NCBI GenBank assembly: GCA_965249175.1 | Contig: OZ252227.1 | Location: forward strand, 6,324,001 to 6,388,000 | Source: CAZYFH01 sp965249175 | GTDB taxonomy: Bacteria > Acidobacteriota > Vicinamibacteria > Vicinamibacterales > UBA8438 | DNA length: 64,000 nucleotides | Reading direction: 5' to 3' | Shown here: positions 54,256 through 64,000 of the stretch, piece after piece | Numbering within the stretch: position 1 is the stretch's first letter | Layout of the letters: each line of letters opens with the position of its first letter | The notes under the pieces: model-generated | The model's input: only the letters and a program-made list of their open reading frames with translations | The model's database searches: none | What the model was told of the DNA's origin: nothing | Translations under genes and position numbers: made by a program

Positions 54256-54415
54256 TGAGAGGCGATTTTGGACCCCCCCCCGGCCACGAGCCAAGCCCTC
54301 GAACTCGCCGCCCCGACCACATCGGCCTGGCGTTTGTCTTGCGTACAGCCGCGGGACGTCGGCCGTCGTTCGAGTTGTGTGGGACGCACCTCGCCGTTGG
54401 ACTCCGTGTCGGATT

Positions 54416-54823
54416 CTAGTGTCGGTCTTTGCGATGGACGAGGCCGACGAGTATTCCTGCAACCGCAAAGTGCAGCGTCCCCAACGCACCTTGGATCAGA
54501 GCCCACGTCCCCACCGAAGGCACGGTGAATCTGCTTGGAATATCCAGGGCTACGAATGGAACGACAAGCACGGCGGTCAGTAGACCGAACTTGAGCCCCC
54601 CCATGACGGGCGTCCCCTGAACGTTGGTCATGGGATACAGGATTGCGAAAGCAATGCCAGTGACGAGCGTCGCGGGCATGCCCAGGTAGATGAGCGGGGC
54701 GTCCCGCATCGTTGCGATCGACGCGAAATACTCTCCCGCAATGACGAACCCCACCATCCCTTGAATGACAAAGCTTGAGATAAAGAACGCAACGGCACCT
54801 AGCGCGATTTTTGTGTAGTTCAT
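54416..54823 (-). CDS. Small four-helix membrane protein of unknown function
   Basis: 135 residues. Four hydrophobic helices: ALGAVAFFISSFVIQGMVGF, APLIYLGMPATLVTGIAFAI, MGGLKFGLLTAVLVVPFVAL and ALGTLHFAVAGILVGLV; it ends HRKDRH. Similar small proteins are found across bacteria without known role. Convergent with the DUF1801 gene (160 bp of non-coding sequence between) and divergent from the PEP-synthase-like gene. Confidence 0.75.
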   Translation of the reverse strand: MNYTKIALGAVAFFISSFVIQGMVGFVIAGEYFASIATMRDAPLIYLGMPATLVTGIAFAILYPMTNVQGTPVMGGLKFGLLTAVLVVPFVALDIPSRFTVPSVGTWALIQGALGTLHFAVAGILVGLVHRKDRH

Positions 54824-54949
54824 GCTGGTGCCATTGTGGCCGGATTGGTCGCACCGAAGCGAGGGCAGCCCGATACTGGCTCCATGCTCCTTCGACCGGC
54901 AGCCGATACGATACCTAGGCGCCGCACGCCAGCGCGCCACGGCAGATTC

Positions 54950-57617
54950 ATGGCAGGTGACGAGACGCGTGTCCACGAGTTGCCGGTGGGGCCGGTGCTG
55001 AACTGGGCGCAGAGTGTCCAGGCTGGCCCGCCGCACGTGGGCGGAAAGGGCTGGAACCTGGGCCGCCTGGCCCGGTACGGCTTCCGGGTGCCGGCGGGGG
55101 GTGTCCTGACCGCCGCGGCCTACGAGGCGCTCGTGGCCCGGCCCTCGCTGGCCGAGCAGGTCGCCGCTCTGGCCGCCGTCGAGGCCGACGCGGTCGACGA
55201 GGATGCTGTCCGCGAACGCCTCGGTCGCCTGCGCGAGGCGATCGCGTCCGAGGCGCTTCCGGACGAGACCCGGTTGGCGATCGGCGCGTTCCTGCGAGGG
55301 GCCGGCCTCGACGATCGTCCGGTCGCTGTGCGGTCGAGCGCCGTCGCCGAGGACGGCGCCGGCACCGCCTTTGCCGGGATCCATGACAGCGTCCTCGGGG
55401 TCGTCGGTGCCGACGCGGTGTGCGCTGCGGTCCTGCATTGCTTCGCCTCGCTCTGGACTCCGCAGGCGGTCGCCTACCGGAGACACTTCGGCGTAGCCGA
55501 CGATGCGACCCCGTGCGCGGTGGTCATCTGCGATCTGATCGGCGACCCCACAGAGGGATCGATCGCCGCGGGCGTCGCGTTCTCTTGCGATCCGGTGACG
55601 GGGGAGCGGGGCGTCGTCACCATCAACCTCGCGGCGGGCGCCGGTGAGGCTGTGGTCGGCGGCGGTGTCAACCCACAGCAGTACGCGGTCAGGCACGGCG
55701 GCCGGACGCGGCACGTCGAGCGGACCGACGCGATCGGAGCACCCGCCGTGCTCGACGACCAGCACATCGACACCCTGGCGCGGCTGGTCTTTCGCGTGCA
55801 TTGGGCGCTGGGAGACGGCGACGTGCCGCAAGACGTCGAGTGGGCCTGGGACGGCAACGACTTCTGGCTTCTCCAGGCGCGTCCGGTGACGCGGATACCG
55901 CGGTGGACCTTTCCCGGCGTCCCCACTCGCACGACGACCTGGTCGAATGCGAACGTCCGCGACTCGTTTCCCCGACCGCTGACGGTGCTGACCTGGTCGT
56001 TCGTCGACGCCAGCGCCCAGGCGATCGTCTATGCCTCGCTGCAGGTCGCCGGGTACCCGCTGCCCGCCGGCATGGAGGTGATGCGTCGGTTCGGGGGCCG
56101 TCCTACTTCGACCTCGACAGCCTGCAATGGAGTCTCTTCGACGCGGTCGGCATCCCCCCGGGGAGACCAACCGGGCCATGGGCGGGTTCCAGCCAGAGAT
56201 TTCGGTCCCGGCGGGCAACCCCACGCGCGGGCGCAGCGGGCGCGCCCGGCTGTGGCGCCGCCTCCGGCTCGCCCGGTACCTGTGGAACTTTCATCGCAGA
56301 GCCGCGCCACGCATCGCAGCGATGATCGAGCGCGCCCGGCAGTCGCGTGCGACCGATCTGTCGACGCTGAGCGATGCCGCGCTGCAGGACGAGTCGCAGC
56401 GGGTCCAGGACATGGGTCTCGACTACCAGCCGGTGCTGCAGATCGCGGCGACCTACTACGGCGCCTGGATGAACGCGATGCAGGACGTCCTCGAGCGCGC
56501 GACCGGCGATCGCGCCCAGACCCTGGTCGGCCGGCTCCTGGCCGCGTAGGGTGATGTAGCCAGCGCCGAGCAGGGGTATCGGCTCCGAGAGCTGGCCCAC
56601 GAGGTGGGTGACGACTCGGACGCGATCCGAACGCTGGACGACCCCGACCCGTTCGCCTGGCGCGCGCTCCCTGACACCTGCCCGTTTCGGATCGCGATGG
56701 AGCGATATCTGGACGACTTCGGTCACCGGGCGGTGTTCGAGATGGAGTTCGCGAGTCCGCGCTGGTCGGAGGACCCGTCGTATTTGCTCGAGCAGATCCA
56801 GTTTCACGTCGAGCATCCCGATCTAGGCGACCAGCGCGCTCATGCCGTCGACGTGCGCCAGCGCGCGGAAGCCGGGTTAGCCGACGTGCCGGCCTACGCC
56901 CGACCGATCGTCCGGTCGCTCCTCGGGCGCAGTCGACGGGGCGCCGCGTTGCGCGAGAACGCGAAATCGGGCACGGCCGCGGCCGTCGCCATGATCCGGC
57001 AGATCTGTCTGGAGATCGGCCGCCGCCTGCAGCGGACCGGGCACCTTGCCACGAGCGACGACGTGTTCCATCTGGGGTTCGTGGACATGGAGGCGTTCCT
57101 GGACGGGTGGTGGGACGGCAGCGGGGCCGCGGCGCTGGTCGAAGACCGTAAACGCCGTCTCGCCGACCAACGCCGATACACGCCGCCCGGCGTCGTCACC
57201 GACGCGGCCCCCTCGGTCGCTGGTGGCCGGGCGGTCGGCCCGGTACAGGAACCGGACCCCGCGACCAAGGCGATCGCCACGTCGTGGACCGGGGTGGCGG
57301 CTGCGCCGGGCACGGCTGCTGGCAACGCGTGCGTGCTGGAGACGCCGCACGACGGTCGGCGTATGCGCCGGGGCGACGTCCTGGTGGCGCCGTCGACCGA
57401 CCCTGGCTGGACCCCGCTGTTCCTCCGTGCTTCGGCCGTGGTGATGGAGACCGGCGGCTACCTGTCGCACGGCGCGGTCGTGGCGCGGGCATACGGACTG
57501 CCGGCCGTCGTCAACGTGCACGACGCCATGCGCAACATTCGGGACGGCGACGACCTGCAGGTCGACGGGGACGCGGGCCGCGTCAGTCGGAGGTTCGGGG
57601 ACGCCGCAATGCGATAG
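54950..57617 (+). pseudogene. PEP-synthase/PPDK-like gene 1, frameshift and in-frame stop
   Basis: The N-terminal ATP-grasp (GGKGWNLGRLARYGFRVPAGG, PVAVRSSAVAEDGAGTAFAG, VEWAWDGNDFWLLQARPV) runs to about 56100. There CC at 56102-56103 needs one more C to give GRPYFDLDSLQW, and the frame continues. A TAG at 56547-56549 interrupts, after which the same frame goes on to the swivelling domain with the phosphohistidine ASAVVMETGGYLSHGAVVAR. Full length would be about 890 residues. Family members include PEP synthase and rifampin phosphotransferase; substrate uncertain. The second copy follows by 29 bp. Confidence 0.85.
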
Positions 57618-57646
57618 AGTGGGCGTTCTCTTTTGGGGGGCACCAC

Positions 57647-60253
57647 ATGATCCACAGGTTCACGGTCGAGACGGTCCCGTCGATTCAGGACGTGGGCGGC
57701 AAGGCGCGCTCGCTCATCGAGGCGACGCACGCGGGTTTCAACGTACCGGACGGACTTGTGCTCGACGTCGAGTACTTCCAGCCATGGCTCGACAACGTCA
57801 CGAAGAGCGACGCGTGGGCCGGATTCCTCGCCACGTCAGAAGCCGACATCAAGCGGCATTGCGACGCCGTCAAGGATGCGTGCGCGTCGCTCGCGTTCGA
57901 CGCCCCCCAGATGCAGGCGCTGGAGGAGGCCATACGGGGGTGGCCCGAAGACGTCGTCGTCGCCGTGCGCTCATCGTCCCCCGAGGAAGATCTCGAGGGC
58001 AGCTCGTTTGCCGGTGGCTACGAAACGACGCTCGGTGTCACCCGCGAGACCCTGCGGGCGGCCATCCTCCATTCGTTCACGTCCGTCTTCGATGAGCGGA
58101 TCGTCAAATACAAGATGCAGCACGGGATGGCGACGGACGATCCGCGCATCGCCGTCGTCGTGCAACGCCAGATCGCCTCGGACGTAAGTGGCGTCGCGTT
58201 CTCACTGAATCCGCAGAACAACTGCTTCGACGAAGCCGTGATCAACGCGAACTTTGGTTTGGGCGAAACCGTCGTCGCGGGCGTGGTGACGCCCGACACG
58301 TACGTGGTCGACAAAGTCACGCTTGAGCTGATCGACAAGAACATCGCGACCAAATCGCACGGGCTCCACCTCGAGAACGGTGGTGGGACACGCGAACGCG
58401 CCAACGAGCGCCCGGACGCTCCGTGCCTGACCGACGCGCAGGCGATCAAAATCGCGCAATTGGCCGCGCGTGCGGAGGAGCACTCCGGCAAACCGATGGA
58501 TATCGAGTGGGCGATCGAGGGCGGCACGCTCCATCTCTTGCAGTCGCGGCCGATCACGACCTACGTGCCGCTGCCCGACAGCATGGTCACCGCGCCGGGC
58601 GCGCAGAAGAACCTCTATCTCGACATCATCGTGCTCACGCAGGGTTTCACTGAGTCGCTGTCCGTCCTGGGCCTCGAGATCTGGGGCCAGATGCTGGAAA
58701 CCATAAAAGGCGACCAGGGGATGGTCGATCGCGGTGACCAGGGCACCGTCCTGAATGTCGACGGCCGGCAATACTTCCATCTGTCCAACCTGTGCAGGGC
58801 CCTCGGCACCCGTGTCGGTTCGGGTCTGGTGAAAACGTACGACACACCGACGCGCAAGATCTTCGAGTCCATTGACCTGAAAAGCGAGTACCTCCCGAAA
58901 GAGACGCCGGCGCCACTCAAGGGTCTGGGATGGCGAGCGATCAAGTCCGTCGGCAGCGTCCTGCCCGTTGCGTATCGCGGTTTCAGAAGCCCCGGGCAGG
59001 CCACGCAAGCCTACGAAGAACAGTTTGCAAGCGATGTCGCTGTCTGCAAGGCACTGGTTTCGCAGGACATGCCGATCGACGAGCTCGTCGAACGATTCCT
59101 TGCCGAGTTCCAGAAACAGATCGGCACCGTCACGGGAGTCCTGTTGCCCTCGCTTTTCTCGCGCTGGCGCATCGGCCGCATGTTCAAGAACGACGACGTG
59201 GACGATCTCGTCGTGGCCCTGGAAATGGATCTGCGGGGCAATCCGACCTCGGAGATGGGTCACGCAATGTATCAGCTGGCCTCGTGTCCCGAGATCCAGG
59301 CGACGCCGACCGGCGACGAGTTCGAGCAGAAGGTGAACGGGAGCGCCTATTCGCACGAGTTGAAGTTGCAGCTCGACGCATACTTCGACCGGTTCGGATG
59401 CCGTGGCATCAAGGAGATCGATGTCGCCACACCGCGCGTCTACGAGCACCTGCCGGCCTTCTTCGAGCAGCTCAAAGCCATCGACATCGAGACCGACACG
59501 ATCAAGACCGCGCAGGGTCGGCGCGCCACCGCGTACGAGAAGCTTCGAGCGCTCGCGCAGAAGAAGGGCAAGGCGGAGAAGTTCGAGCGGCTCGCAAGGC
59601 AGCAAGTGAACGGCGGCTATCGTGAGGCCCCGAAGTACTTCTTCATCGTCGTCGTCGATCTCGTGCGCCGGCGCGCGCTCGAGCTCGGGAAGACATTCGT
59701 CGCGCAAGGCAGGCTCGCTCGCCCCGATCAGATCTTCGACCTCACGCTGGCGCAGATCACCGCCGGGCAACGCGACCCGAGTCTCGATCTCGCGGACCTG
59801 GCCGCGAACAACCTCGCACCGCGGGAGAAGTTCGCTCGGGTCAGAAACTGGCCGCGGTTCATCGACAGCCGCGGTAAGATTTTCCGCGCGACAGCCACTC
59901 AGACCGAAGACGAGAACGCGCTGGTGGGCGACCCCATCGCGCCGGGCGTCGTACGCGGCAAGGCGAAGGTCCTCGACGAGCCCTACGCAAAGCCGCTCGA
60001 GAAGGGTGAGATCCTCGTCACCCGCGCATCCGATCCCGGGTGGACGCCGATCTTCATCAACGCGGCGGGTGTGGTACTCGAGGTCGGTGGGCCGCTGCAG
60101 CACGGTGCCATCATCGCGCGCGAGTACGGCTTGCCGTGCGTATCAGGTCTGGACAGCGTCACCGACCTGATCGTAGACGGCCAGTTGCTCGAGGTCGATG
60201 GGACGAACGGAGTGGTTCGAATTCTAGGGGACGACAACGTTGCAGCCGCCTGA
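57647..60253 (+). CDS. PEP-synthase/PPDK-like phosphotransferase 2
   Basis: 868 residues from ATG 57647. ATP-grasp domain: VGGKARSLIEATHAGFNVP, VVAVRSSSPEEDLEGSSFAG, DIEWAIEGGTLHLLQSRPI. A long middle region resembles PEP-utilising fused proteins (MGHAMYQLASCPEIQAT, FGCRGIKEIDV). The C-terminal swivelling domain has GGPLQHGAIIAREYG with the phosphohistidine. There is no PEP/pyruvate TIM barrel, so it is more like rifampin-phosphotransferase-type enzymes than true PEP synthase. Intact paralogue of the broken gene upstream. Confidence 0.88.
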   Translation: MIHRFTVETVPSIQDVGGKARSLIEATHAGFNVPDGLVLDVEYFQPWLDNVTKSDAWAGFLATSEADIKRHCDAVKDACASLAFDAPQMQALEEAIRGWPEDVVVAVRSSSPEEDLEGSSFAGGYETTLGVTRETLRAAILHSFTSVFDERIVKYKMQHGMATDDPRIAVVVQRQIASDVSGVAFSLNPQNNCFDEAVINANFGLGETVVAGVVTPDTYVVDKVTLELIDKNIATKSHGLHLENGGGTRERANERPDAPCLTDAQAIKIAQLAARAEEHSGKPMDIEWAIEGGTLHLLQSRPITTYVPLPDSMVTAPGAQKNLYLDIIVLTQGFTESLSVLGLEIWGQMLETIKGDQGMVDRGDQGTVLNVDGRQYFHLSNLCRALGTRVGSGLVKTYDTPTRKIFESIDLKSEYLPKETPAPLKGLGWRAIKSVGSVLPVAYRGFRSPGQATQAYEEQFASDVAVCKALVSQDMPIDELVERFLAEFQKQIGTVTGVLLPSLFSRWRIGRMFKNDDVDDLVVALEMDLRGNPTSEMGHAMYQLASCPEIQATPTGDEFEQKVNGSAYSHELKLQLDAYFDRFGCRGIKEIDVATPRVYEHLPAFFEQLKAIDIETDTIKTAQGRRATAYEKLRALAQKKGKAEKFERLARQQVNGGYREAPKYFFIVVVDLVRRRALELGKTFVAQGRLARPDQIFDLTLAQITAGQRDPSLDLADLAANNLAPREKFARVRNWPRFIDSRGKIFRATATQTEDENALVGDPIAPGVVRGKAKVLDEPYAKPLEKGEILVTRASDPGWTPIFINAAGVVLEVGGPLQHGAIIAREYGLPCVSGLDSVTDLIVDGQLLEVDGTNGVVRILGDDNVAAA

Positions 60254-60624
60254 GGGCCGGGGACTAGGATGACAATACCGCCTCAAGACCCGGGCGCTGT
60301 TGTGCACTACTCATGCTTCTCACTCGTATCTCGGCCAAAAGTGAGATTCGGATGGGAGGCAGGGATTCGAACCCCGATCACACCGTCGAGAGGCATGGCC
60401 CGACAGTGGTCAGATGCGGTCTGACCCGGCCCGGGTTGACGCGACGGCGGAATTGACACGGTTTGACAGGCGCCTCGGCGTCGCGATGTAGGCAAGCCCC
60501 CAAGGCCGGCGCCTTCGGCGTCGCAGATGGCAGTCAGTGACACACCTCGGTATGCGTGCCGTCCATCGCGATGTGGGCGTTTGGTCGGGGTCTCGGCTCG
60601 CCAGGCGTCGGGCCTGACGATCCG
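60254..60624. other. Intergenic region with no gene apart from a tRNA-like fragment
   Basis: About 370 bases between convergent genes. No open frame with family features. It contains the tRNA 3'-end fragment at 60353-60375, and GGCGCCTTCGGCGTCG-type inverted stretches near 60510 that could terminate transcription. Confidence 0.6.
60353..60375 (-). other. tRNA 3'-end fragment (possible old attachment site)
   Basis: On the minus strand it reads GGGGTTCGAATCCCTGCC followed by TCCCA: a T-arm with TTCGAAT loop, an acceptor strand and a discriminator base. The preceding 80 bases contain no matching GGAGGCA 5' acceptor, D-arm or anticodon arm, so it is not a whole tRNA gene. Such fragments are typically left where an element integrated at a tRNA 3' end. 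Confidence 0.55.
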
Positions 60625-61988
60625 TCAAACGTCTGAAAGGTATCCCAGGGTTCCCGTACTGTCGCCGAAGGTCTCGATCGGCAGGCCCAGTTTGTCCAGC
60701 ACCGCCAGGTGCAGGTTCGACAGCGGCGTGTCTTGGTCGTAGCGGAGATGGCGGCCCCCCTCAACGTGGCCGGCGCCGCCGCCTGCCAGCAACGTCGGCA
60801 GGTCGAGATGGAAGTGGAGGTTGCCGTCGCTGATGCCAGAGCCGTAGATGAACAGCGAATGGTCGAGCAGTGAGCCGTCGCCGTCGGGCGTCGCCTGCAG
60901 CTTCTCGAGGAAATAGGCGAACTGTCGGATGTGGTGTGTGTTGATCTTCGCCAGCATCGCGAGGTTGTCGGGATCGTTCTGGTGATGGGAGTAGCCGTGA
61001 TGCCCGCCCGGCACTCCGATCTCGGGGAATGACCGGCCGCTGACCTCCTTGCCGAACATGAACGTCGCCACGCGCGTCAGGTCGGTCTGATACGCGAGCG
61101 TGAGGAGGTCGAACATCAGCCGGCAATGCTCCTCGAACGTCCCGGGAATGCCGACCGGCTGATCGACGACTGGGATCTCGCGGTCGCTCTGTTCCTCCGC
61201 CTTCTGGATCCGCCGCTCGACGTCTCTCACCGCGTCGAGATACTGCGCCAGCTTGGCCTGGTCGCCGACACCCAGCGAGCGTTTCAGCCCGTCCGCCTCG
61301 TCGGTCACGAAATCGAGAATGCTGCGGTCCTGGCGAAGCCGGGCCAACCGTGCACGCACGTCCGTGCTGTCGGTGGCGCCGAACAAGCGCTCGAACACCG
61401 CACGCGGGTTGTTCTCCATTGGGAGTGGCGTCGTCGGTGTCCGCCATGCGATGGTGTTGGCGTAGGCGCAGCTGTAGCCCTGGTCGCAGGCGCCCAGCAC
61501 CTCGACCGAATCGATCGCGAGCTCCAGCGACGACAACTGCGTGTCCTTGCCGAGCTCCTGTGCGGCGATCTGGTCCATCGAAGTGCCCCCGCGCGGATGT
61601 CGGGGCCCTCGGTCTTCTTTACGTGCACCCCGGTCAGCCAAGTCGAGGCTGCGCGCGCGTGGTCTCCGATCCCCTCGCCCTTGCGCGGGATGGCGACCTT
61701 GTCGGCGAGACCGGTCAGCACGTTGACCTGCTGTCTGACGGGCGCAAGCGGCTCGAGGACCGGCGTCAGCTCCAACGCGCTGCCCGCCGCTGCGGGCGTC
61801 CAGACGCGCATCTCGACGCCGTTCGGCACATAGATCGCGCCAAAGCGCCGCGCCGGCTTCGCTGCCGTGTGTCGGATGGCCGCAAACGCCGGCACCATAC
61901 CGTCGAGCAGCGGCAACGCCAGCGAGGCCCCAAGGCCCCGTAGCACCGTCCTGCGCGGTAGTGATTTTCGGGTGATCATCATCGTCAT
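60625..61988 (-). pseudogene. Tat-exported DUF1552 protein (operon 3), one frameshift
   Basis: Start ATG 61988 with AAGAGG upstream; other Mets follow within nine bases. Twin-arginine signal SLPRRTVLRGLGASLALPLL, then GAIYVPNGVEM and VNVLTGLADK. The frame breaks in the C run at 61586-61590; one more base gives IRAGGTSMDQIAAQ. Then GACDQGYSCAYANTIAW, VERRIQKAEEQ, VPGGHHGYSHHQNDPDN and LLDHSLFIYGSGISDGN follow. No ankyrin gene follows; instead there is the intergenic region. Confidence 0.88.
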
Positions 61989-62014
61989 CCTCTTGGCGCG
62001 AACCTCGTCAGCCG

Positions 62015-64000
62015 CTACTGAACAACAACGTCCTGCGTGTCCAACGACCTCCGCATCCGAAACGGCGGGCTCTCGACGATGCCGAGGATGAGCGACGACC
62101 AGCGGTAGCCGCCCGGCGCCGCGTCGCGGAGGATCCGGCGCACCGCAGGCGCGTCGTAATAGTCTAGCCCCCTGCCGAGCGCGTATGTCAGGAGTTTCTC
62201 GGTCACGGTGCCGACGAACTCGGTGCGCCACGGCTCGCGGAGCAGCGCCGTCCTGAGCCCCGCCGGGCCGTCGAAGGGAGCGCCGTCCGGCAGCGCGCCC
62301 GACGCATCGATCGTCCCGCCCGGCCCCTCGCTGGCCCGCCAGCGCCCGACCGCATCGAAGTTCTCGAGCGCGAACCCGAGCGGGTCGATCGTGGCATGAC
62401 ACGCCGCGCACGCGGGGCTCGCCCGGTGCCGCGCCATCCGCTCGCGCATCGTCGACGGCTGGTCCTCGTCCTCGCTCTCGCTCAGCTCGGGGATTTCGGG
62501 CGGAGGTGGTGGCGGCGGCGCCCCGAGCAGGTTGTCGAGTAGCCATTTCCCGCGGACCACCGGGGAGGTGCGGTGTGGGTACGAGGTGACCGTCAGGATG
62601 CTGCCCTGACCCAGCAGCCCGGCGCGGCGCTCGTCCGTGTGCGTGATCCGTCTGAAGTGGCTGCCGTAGACGTCGGCGATCCCGTAGTGTCGCGCCAGGC
62701 GCTCGTTGACGAACGTGTAGTCGGACTGGAGAAGCTCGGGCACCGTCCGGTCCTCACGCACCTGGCTCTCGACGAACAGCTCGGTTTCGCGCCGGAGCGC
62801 CTGCCTGAGGTTGTCGTCGAACTCGGGGAACCGGGTCGCATCGGGAGCGACCGACCGAAGATTGCGCAGGTAGAGCCACTGCCCGGCGAAATTCTCGACC
62901 AGCGCGCGAGACCGGGGGTCGGCCAACATCCGCCGAACCTGTGCGTCTCGCACCGCCGGGTCGCCGAGCCTTCCCTCGGCGGCGAGGTCGACGAGCTCGT
63001 CATCGGGAATGCTGCTCCAGAGGAAGAACGACAGACGGGATGCGAGCTCCAGGTCGTTGAGGCGATACGGCGTGCCGGGTGCGACGTTGGCCGGGTCGTG
63101 CTCGATGCGGAACAGGAACTTCGGCGACACGAGCGTCGCCTCGATGGCCCACCGTATGCCGTCCTCGAAGCCCCCGCCCTCGCGTCGTCCTTGGTCGTAC
63201 GCAGCGACGAGCGGTTGGACGTCGGTGTCGGTCACCGGCCGCCGATACGCACGCCGGGCGAGTGCCGAGAGAATCTGCTCGGCACACGGCCCCTCCTCTA
63301 GCGGCGTGACGGGGTAACAACCGAAGATCGCGCGGCGGCTCGGCGTATCCGCCGGGACCTGACCGTCGAAGGGCCCGATGACCTCGACGCTCTCCACCGC
63401 AGGGTCGTTCGGATACAACGTGAACGCGAAACTCGTGATCGGCGGCGGTGGCGGCCGGGCGTCGACTGGCAGCGACTGCTCCAGCGCCCCGACGAACGAA
63501 ATCCCCAGCAACCGCGTACCCGCGCTCACCGGCAGACGCACGGTGATCGGATCCCGGTCGCCCAGGTCGAACAGCCGCACCCGCTCGCGATCGAGGCGGA
63601 TCTCGAGCTGGTGCGGCGCACGCGCGCGTCCCCGCAGCGTGACCTTGATCTCGTATGACGCGTCGAGCGGGAAGTGGTGGCGTACCGCGAGTCCACCACG
63701 CGACCCGAATGGCAGGTCGTCGCTGACCCGGCCGTTCTGCGCCAGCAGCGGCGACGTCTGGTAACGGGCGGTCGTCGGGCGCAGCGTGGGATCGCCGACA
63801 GCGCGGCGGCTGATCTTTGCTGCCGCGAGCAGGTAGCGCTCGAGCAGGCCAGGTGACACCGACAGCACGTCGCCGATGTTGTCGAAGCCGTAGCCCGACT
63901 CGTCCGGTGGGAGCAGCGCGCGCCCGTCGATCTCGAGCGCGAGCAGGTCGCGGATCGCGTTAGCATATTCGGCGCGGTTGAGACGATGGACGGCCGGTCG
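62015..64000 (-). CDS. PSD/DUF1592 cytochrome (operon 3), N-terminus beyond the window
   Basis: At least 661 residues, open through base 64000. The visible part begins in DUF1587 (HRLNRAEYANAIRDLLALE, DESGYGFDNIGDVLS), continues with CAEQILSALARRAYRRP, YRLNDLELASRLSFFLWSS, NFAGQWLYLRNLRS, GLLGQGSILTVTSYPHRTSP, the C-terminal heme site CAACHATIDPLGF, and ends VTEKLLTYALGRGLDYYD. The N-terminal heme site should lie just outside the window. A proline-rich DUF1588 linker (APPPPPPPEIPEL) is its own feature. DUF1552 follows by 26 bp. Confidence 0.92.
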   Translation of the reverse strand, partial: RPAVHRLNRAEYANAIRDLLALEIDGRALLPPDESGYGFDNIGDVLSVSPGLLERYLLAAAKISRRAVGDPTLRPTTARYQTSPLLAQNGRVSDDLPFGSRGGLAVRHHFPLDASYEIKVTLRGRARAPHQLEIRLDRERVRLFDLGDRDPITVRLPVSAGTRLLGISFVGALEQSLPVDARPPPPPITSFAFTLYPNDPAVESVEVIGPFDGQVPADTPSRRAIFGCYPVTPLEEGPCAEQILSALARRAYRRPVTDTDVQPLVAAYDQGRREGGGFEDGIRWAIEATLVSPKFLFRIEHDPANVAPGTPYRLNDLELASRLSFFLWSSIPDDELVDLAAEGRLGDPAVRDAQVRRMLADPRSRALVENFAGQWLYLRNLRSVAPDATRFPEFDDNLRQALRRETELFVESQVREDRTVPELLQSDYTFVNERLARHYGIADVYGSHFRRITHTDERRAGLLGQGSILTVTSYPHRTSPVVRGKWLLDNLLGAPPPPPPPEIPELSESEDEDQPSTMRERMARHRASPACAACHATIDPLGFALENFDAVGRWRASEGPGGTIDASGALPDGAPFDGPAGLRTALLREPWRTEFVGTVTEKLLTYALGRGLDYYDAPAVRRILRDAAPGGYRWSSLILGIVESPPFRMRRSLDTQDVVVQ

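Noticed and set aside
56547..56549. Separate gene starting after the TAG in the first PEP-synthase-like gene
   Set aside because: The sequence after the stop continues the same frame and the same family alignment without a start codon or ribosome site.
60340..60440. Complete tRNA gene on the minus strand
   Set aside because: Only the T-arm and 3' acceptor strand are present; no 5' acceptor GGAGGCA, D-arm or anticodon stem within 90 bases.

Overview
The window is GC-rich bacterial chromosome. It carries repeated operons of PSD/DUF1592 diheme cytochromes with Tat-exported DUF1552 proteins, many secreted beta-propeller and PQQ enzymes, and DUF6152-type proteins. This gene set is typical of Acidobacteriota, probably the Vicinamibacteria (subdivision 6). 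That placement is inferred from gene content, not from a marker gene.

Region 1 (1-16 kb) is mobile and decayed. A chromosomal integron occupies 355-10.7 kb. A leftward integrase gene (355-1651, broken by three one-base indels) lies beside a candidate attI (about 2031). Rightward cassettes follow, separated by attC sites of one family at 4817, 5771, 6881, 9988 (half site) and 10626. The cassettes hold a GAF-like/HTH/Mrr nuclease, a DUF433 antitoxin with a truncated DUF5615 toxin, a glyoxalase-fold protein, a zinc-ribbon protein with a HEPN-like motif, a membrane-anchored unknown and a DUF4258 toxin-antitoxin-like pair. The array has been cut by an ISL3 element with a perfect 8-bp target duplication and by a nested pile of IS3, IS481 and IS256 sequences. 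Beyond it are an NAD(P)-binding protein, an IS1182-like element whose stop codon comes from its CTAG target duplication, a DUF6868/HAD pair, and a DUF3224 gene split by a second IS256-family element.

Region 2 (16-30 kb): a leftward ABC exporter operon with a histidine phosphatase; a rightward DUF1592-DUF1552-ankyrin operon; toxin-antitoxin and kinase remnants; an arylsulfotransferase-like lipoprotein divergent from an NHL-propeller lipoprotein; an MscS channel; and a 68-bp scar copied from the 3' end of a PQQ dehydrogenase gene.

Region 3 (30-43 kb): a PD40-propeller/amidohydrolase fusion, three related secreted proteins in tandem, a DUF6152 protein and an NqrB/RnfD-like membrane protein with cysteine-rich repeats. 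On the other strand are a PQQ dehydrogenase and a Vgb-like propeller fused to a cytochrome c domain.

Region 4 (43-64 kb): a second DUF1592-DUF1552-ankyrin operon, in which the ankyrin protein carries a c-type heme domain; a multicopper oxidase; an amidohydrolase; an MDR oxidoreductase; a DUF1801 protein; two tandem PEP-synthase-like genes, the first broken; and a third DUF1592-DUF1552 pair on the minus strand running off the window. The periplasmic heme, PQQ and copper proteins suggest envelope redox and degradation functions. The exact role of the PSD/DUF1552/ankyrin module is unknown and is the best candidate here for an undescribed system.

Nearly every broken reading frame is explained by a one-base change in a short homopolymer, so several apparent pseudogenes may be sequencing errors.
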